Below are positions 22,801 through 24,909 of a DNA stretch of 24,909 nt, one piece after another (positions within the stretch are counted from its first letter, which is position 1; the number at the start of each line of letters is the position of its first letter). The DNA comes from an uncultured Porphyromonas sp. Lineage in GTDB: Bacteria; Bacteroidota; Bacteroidia; Bacteroidales; Porphyromonadaceae. The position numbers and the translations under genes are program-made. The stretch covers positions 1-24,909 of the forward strand of contig NZ_CALHVI010000007.1 of assembly GCF_938039215.1 (NCBI RefSeq). Reading direction: 5' to 3'. Under the pieces are notes generated by a model. It was not told where the DNA came from. It saw only the letters and a list, made by a program, of their open reading frames with translations, and made no database searches.

Positions 22801-24191
22801 TGGAGCCATTCGTCGAAGACCTGCTTACTCGTCCAAGCGGGATTCCCCGTCTTGAGGTACTGCTCCATCTGCCCACCCGAGATGGACTGGATGATGGGAC
22901 CTTCGCGCATGATCTGTGCTTCGAAGGTCTTCTCGTCTGCGGGAAGTCCCGTGAGGTCATAGCCCTCGGAGCGAAGGCGTAGGAGCAAGTTGTAGAGCGA
23001 TGGGACGACCTCAAGGCCCTGCGCCGTGAGTGCCGACTGACCAGGACCCTTGAAGTAGTAGATGGCTAGACGCTTCTGGCTATTGGGTTTGGTCTGCAGG
23101 GAGAGGAAGCGCTGGACGAGCTCCGTGAGCTTCTGGAGACGCTCGGGGATCGCCTTGAGGACATAGAGTCCATCGGCATTCTTCTCCTCGACGGTGAGCA
23201 AGTAGGGATAGATAGCGCCGTCCAGCTCAGGTACACCGATAGTCTGGGAGAGGAAGCTCCCCATCATCCCCTGCGGATCATTCTCCCACTCCTCTTGGCT
23301 CGTCATGAGCGTCAGCGGAGCGATGACGGGGATATTCCGCTCTCTCAGGTAAGAGACCACCTGATCTCCCCCCATCATCGAGATGCGTCCGTGAGGGAAG
23401 TGGATGATGAGGTCGGGCGAGACCTCCTTGATGAAGCGAAGACGATCGGCGAAGGAAGCGACGGGATAGACATTGAGCCCCACACGCTCGAGGCTGGTGA
23501 TGAGGCTGTCCAGATTCTGCTTGTTCCCGCTGAAGGGGTCATTAAGACCTCCGATGAGAAGCACCTTCTTTGCTCCCTCGTGATAGTAGCCCATCTTCTT
23601 GAGGTAAGCCTCATAGTCGGCGAGCTTCTCGAAGGCGACATTCTCATCCAGATGATAGTAGACATTGGTCGAACTAGGAGCTACAGAGTCTGGCTCGGGA
23701 GCGAACCAGCTCTTCCCATCGATATACTTACGAATGTAGAGCGAGAGGGAGCGGTAGTTCTTCTTATTCCCATTCTCTAGGTACTCGGTGATGCGCTGAT
23801 CTTGGTGCTCGTCGAGGGAAGAGATCTTGTTCTCCTCTGTAGTAGCATAGAGGACTTTGATCTTGACTCCTTTCTTGCCAAGCTCTTGGACACGAGCTCG
23901 CTCCTCTTCGTTCCACTTCAAGCCCATCCCGAAGGTGAGCACGCAGTCGTAGTCGTCGAACTTGTCGATCTCCGACTGCTTGAGTTCGTCGTAGCGCACG
24001 TGCTTGCTCCCGTTGGAGAGGATGATCCCCGAGGACTGATAGCCGGGGAAGTTCACCAGAGCAATACGGGTCGTGGAGCCATAATGACCCCAAGCAAAGT
24101 AGCCGATGAGGGCGATTAAGACGAGGGCGATCCCCCCGAGAAGGAAGCGTCTCTGACGGCTACTTCGGGGGGTATGATGCTTATCACTCAT
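19893..24191 (-). CDS. hmuS: HmuS, CobN-like haem dechelatase
   Basis: A 1432-residue relative of CobN, the large cobaltochelatase subunit. It differs from CobN in being membrane-tethered at both ends: a basic N-terminus and membrane segment (about 16-34), and a C-terminal segment SLWVVGGVAVLFVALLVVLRIKRRR, which place the enzyme in the periplasm. CobN-type motifs include GAGSPPPYPYVAAYLW, HFGTHGSLEF (555-564) and NVRIFGGINGMYGTGIQEM. HmuS of gut Bacteroides has been reported to remove iron from haem without oxygen. The region 798-870 is a Lys/Pro/Ser-rich low-complexity insert, probably a flexible linker. First gene of hmuSTUV; no cobalamin biosynthesis genes and no CobST partners are seen, which favours haem over cobalamin. 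Confidence 0.9.
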   Translation of the reverse strand: MSDKHHTPRSSRQRRFLLGGIALVLIALIGYFAWGHYGSTTRIALVNFPGYQSSGIILSNGSKHVRYDELKQSEIDKFDDYDCVLTFGMGLKWNEEERARVQELGKKGVKIKVLYATTEENKISSLDEHQDQRITEYLENGNKKNYRSLSLYIRKYIDGKSWFAPEPDSVAPSSTNVYYHLDENVAFEKLADYEAYLKKMGYYHEGAKKVLLIGGLNDPFSGNKQNLDSLITSLERVGLNVYPVASFADRLRFIKEVSPDLIIHFPHGRISMMGGDQVVSYLRERNIPVIAPLTLMTSQEEWENDPQGMMGSFLSQTIGVPELDGAIYPYLLTVEEKNADGLYVLKAIPERLQKLTELVQRFLSLQTKPNSQKRLAIYYFKGPGQSALTAQGLEVVPSLYNLLLRLRSEGYDLTGLPADEKTFEAQIMREGPIIQSISGGQMEQYLKTGNPAWTSKQVFDEWLQRDLTPKQIKELTDQYGTSPGAYMVRSSKSGAPELATTRIQYGNVVILPQPIAGIGSDDFAIVHGAGSPPPYPYVAAYLWARHTFQADALMHFGTHGSLEFTPQKQVALSASDWGEALVAPLPHFYYYTIGNVGESMMAKRRSYASLISYITPAFDESKTRHTFTDLQQAIEKYYDLRDAREKDAQSLQVKKLAVGLGIHRELRLDSILTKPYTDKEVERIDNFAEEIASEKINGQLYTTGVAYTPQKVASTVVAMSADPIAYAKARLDRLHAAEPLDNTSNKHRFYKSYLHPAQQLVRSILASGSVSESLVLTYGGITQAQLARARELNAPKSRGGMMASMMGSKAKGADAKSAEPKKPEVASHDKPTRKPTRLEQMRGETPSDKKAGGHPSAKSGDAPEPSKKEKEEAEAITELEHAILNVINYRDALQNSPRLELDAIINALNGGFTAPSPGGDAVANPRAVPTGRNLYSVRAESTPSQRAWSQGVQLAQQTLRAYKEQHGKYPTKVSYTFWSSEFVETEGVTIAQVLYMLGVEPVRSQFGTVEDVRLIPTSELGRPRIDVVIQTSGQFRDLAASRLALITKAVELVASLGKEDQANFVAEGSVATERELVEQGLSPKEARELANVRIFGGINGMYGTGIQEMVTAGDKWETEREIADVYLNNMGAAYTGKQEDWGRFVKPLFRAALKNTDVVVQPRQNNTWGALSLDHVYEFMGGLTLSVRQVTGKDPDTYLADYRNHSNMRMQDLKEAIGVESRATVLNPEYVREVLSGGATSVAGITEIVTNTYGWNVMKPEVIDKELWDQLYDMYIRDVNNLGVAKAFEGKSPAAMEEITAVMLETVRKGMWKASAEQVATLAQRHTEIVAKYGPSGAGMSADNKKLRDFISKHVSSDAARQYQTSMKQLDEGSASGNVDAKNGMVMKKETVSDAAGSVTKSFSSLWVVGGVAVLFVALLVVLRIKRRRDQA

Positions 24192-24255
24192 AAGTAATAG
24201 GTGTAGATTGATCTTATCTCTTGCGCTCTAAGATCTCCATAGGGAGAATTGCAAG

Positions 24256-24263
24256 CAAAGATA
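24256..24263 (-). promoter_or_regulatory. hmu operon promoter -7 element
   Basis: On the minus strand 24263-24256 reads TATCTTTG, matching TAnnTTTG and leaving a leader of about 58 nt before hmuS. The -33 region lacks TTG, which could mean a regulated promoter. No convincing Fur-type palindrome overlaps it. Confidence 0.5.
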
Positions 24264-24541
24264 CAGCCATCACCTTGCTGTATAAATACCTAAGAATGGG
24301 GATATAACGCTCTACCAATAGCCTAATTATAGGTAGAGCCTCCATGATTGACCGATGACTCCATATATAATAGTGGAGTCTCCCCCACTCTTCTTCTGCC
24401 CGAGATCTTCCCCTTGATGCGCCGAGCGAAGGGCACTCCCACTCCCCCACTCCGAACAACCCTTTTTGAAGGGGCTACTCCCCTTGATGCCAGCCCCCTC
24501 CACAGCCCGCTTTGCGAGGCCTCCACAAAAGGGGGAGAAAA

Positions 24542-24627
24542 AAACCTACGGTAGGTCGCACTTGCGACCCACGGTAGGTCGGTCAAGCGACCCACAGTAG
24601 GTTTTAAGAGCGACCTACCGTGGGTTG
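24542..24627 (+). repeat. 23-bp palindrome array, copy 4 (4 units)
   Basis: Four units are centred at 24550, 24573, 24596 and 24619, 23 bp apart. Unit 1 starts AAACC and unit 3 is CGACCCACAGTAGGTTT, as in the other copies. The flanks are roughly inverted (AGGGGGAGAAAAAAA to the left, CTTTTTGCCCCCT to the right), giving the appearance of imperfect terminal inverted repeats. Confidence 0.9.
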
Positions 24628-24804
24628 CTTTTTGCCCCCTCCAGAGAGCCCATTTCAGAGGGGTGAGAGGAGCAGTTTCAAAGGAATAGCTACCTTCAAG
24701 GCAAAGATCCCATCTTCCCCGAGGGAAAGTATTAGCCTTCAGAAGACAAACGCAGACAATCACCCCGCTTACGGGGAATATCAACACAGCATACGCCCCA
24801 GCCT

Positions 24805-24909
24805 ATGAAATGCCTCTTGATGCTCCTCTTCCTCCTTCTCTTTTCCTTTGGGCAATCGGTTGATGCCCAAAGGAGAAAGAAGCCCCTAGACTCCCTACCC
24901 GACACGGTC
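24805..24909 (+). CDS. Exported protein, N-terminus (partial)
   Basis: Thirty-five codons are visible before the window ends. The start MKCLLMLLFLLLFSFGQSVDA is a signal peptide, with cleavage likely after VDA; the mature part begins QRRKKPLDSLPDTV. Too little is seen to name it; a large outer-membrane or periplasmic protein is plausible. No TAnnTTTG promoter was found in the 175 bases between array 4 and the start codon, so array 4 or sequence around it could carry the promoter. Confidence 0.65.
   Translation, partial: MKCLLMLLFLLLFSFGQSVDAQRRKKPLDSLPDTV

Larger units (their letters stand above)
24192..24804. other. Non-coding region upstream of hmuS
   Basis: It separates hmuS from a divergent exported-protein gene and holds the hmu -7 element, a direct repeat CCCCTTGATGC (near 24411 and 24481), and array 4. 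Neither hmuY nor hmuR, which precede hmuS in P. gingivalis, is present. A 154-codon frame at 24323-24787 on the minus strand crosses the repeat array and is not credible. Confidence 0.6.

Noticed and set aside
19893..24191. Annotation as cobaltochelatase CobN
   Set aside because: It has membrane anchors at both ends and sits with ExbB-like and DUF2149 genes in the hmuSTUV order, with no cobalamin genes around, so HmuS fits better.
24323..24787. 154-codon gene upstream of hmuS
   Set aside because: It is translated across a repeat array and has no protein-like features; similar open frames occur across the other arrays by virtue of the repeat.
24192..24804. Cobalamin riboswitch or Fur box controlling the CobN-like gene
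   Set aside because: No B12-box-like core or convincing 19-bp Fur palindrome was found upstream of hmuS, and the gene context is haem rather than cobalamin.

Overview
The window looks like a chromosomal segment of a Bacteroidota, most likely a Porphyromonas or close relative with a fairly G+C-rich genome (base composition was judged by eye, not computed). Reasons: a SusC/RagA-type exported protein at the left edge; promoters of the Bacteroidota type (TAnnTTTG at -7, with TTTG or TTG 18-19 bp upstream where present); a hmuSTUV haem-acquisition operon; a split ThrE/YjjPB exporter; and intergenic arrays with an exact 23-bp period that recall the BrickBuilt elements of P. gingivalis. The species cannot be fixed from the sequence alone.

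Layout. 1-319 (-): N-terminus of a SusC-like TonB-linked outer-membrane protein. 320-1094: non-coding, with a hairpin and 23-bp array 1. 1095-2417 (+): murF and a strong hairpin terminator. 2499-2702 (-): a rod-shaped RNA gene resembling 6S RNA, with its own promoter and ending at the same bidirectional terminator. 2823-2931: array 2. 3125-7171 (+): dnaE and trxA, then a terminator. 7302-9252 (-): an overlapping acetyltransferase/DUF2156 pair. 9253-9567: non-coding, with four 22-bp direct repeats and competing hairpins. 9568-10914 (-): two-gene ThrE-type exporter. 11252-11323 (-): initiator tRNA-Met. 11524-13856 (-): three consecutive FKBP prolyl isomerase genes. 14230-14676 (-): NlpE-like lipoprotein. 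14804-16750 (-): glutamine-dependent NAD synthetase. 16865-17548 (-): MarC membrane protein. 17642-17714 (-): tRNA-Gly(CCC). 17715-18176: non-coding, with array 3 and a 15-bp-stem terminator. 18177-24191 (-): hmuV, hmuU, hmuT and hmuS in one operon. 24192-24804: non-coding, with array 4. 24805-24909 (+): start of an exported protein.

How the genes fit together. Most are housekeeping: cell-wall precursor synthesis (murF), replication (dnaE), redox (trxA), protein folding in the cytoplasm and envelope (FKBP operon), NAD synthesis (nadE). The specialised locus is hmuSTUV: HmuS is a large membrane-tethered CobN-like protein of the family reported to remove iron from haem, accompanied by an ExbB/TolQ-like channel (HmuU), a DUF2149 protein (HmuV) and a polytopic membrane protein (HmuT). 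The haemophore gene hmuY and receptor gene hmuR, which precede hmuS in P. gingivalis, are absent here.

The most unusual content is non-coding: four dispersed arrays of a 17-bp palindrome repeated every 23 bp exactly, a 6S-like RNA gene, and a repeat/hairpin cluster upstream of the DUF2156 gene.
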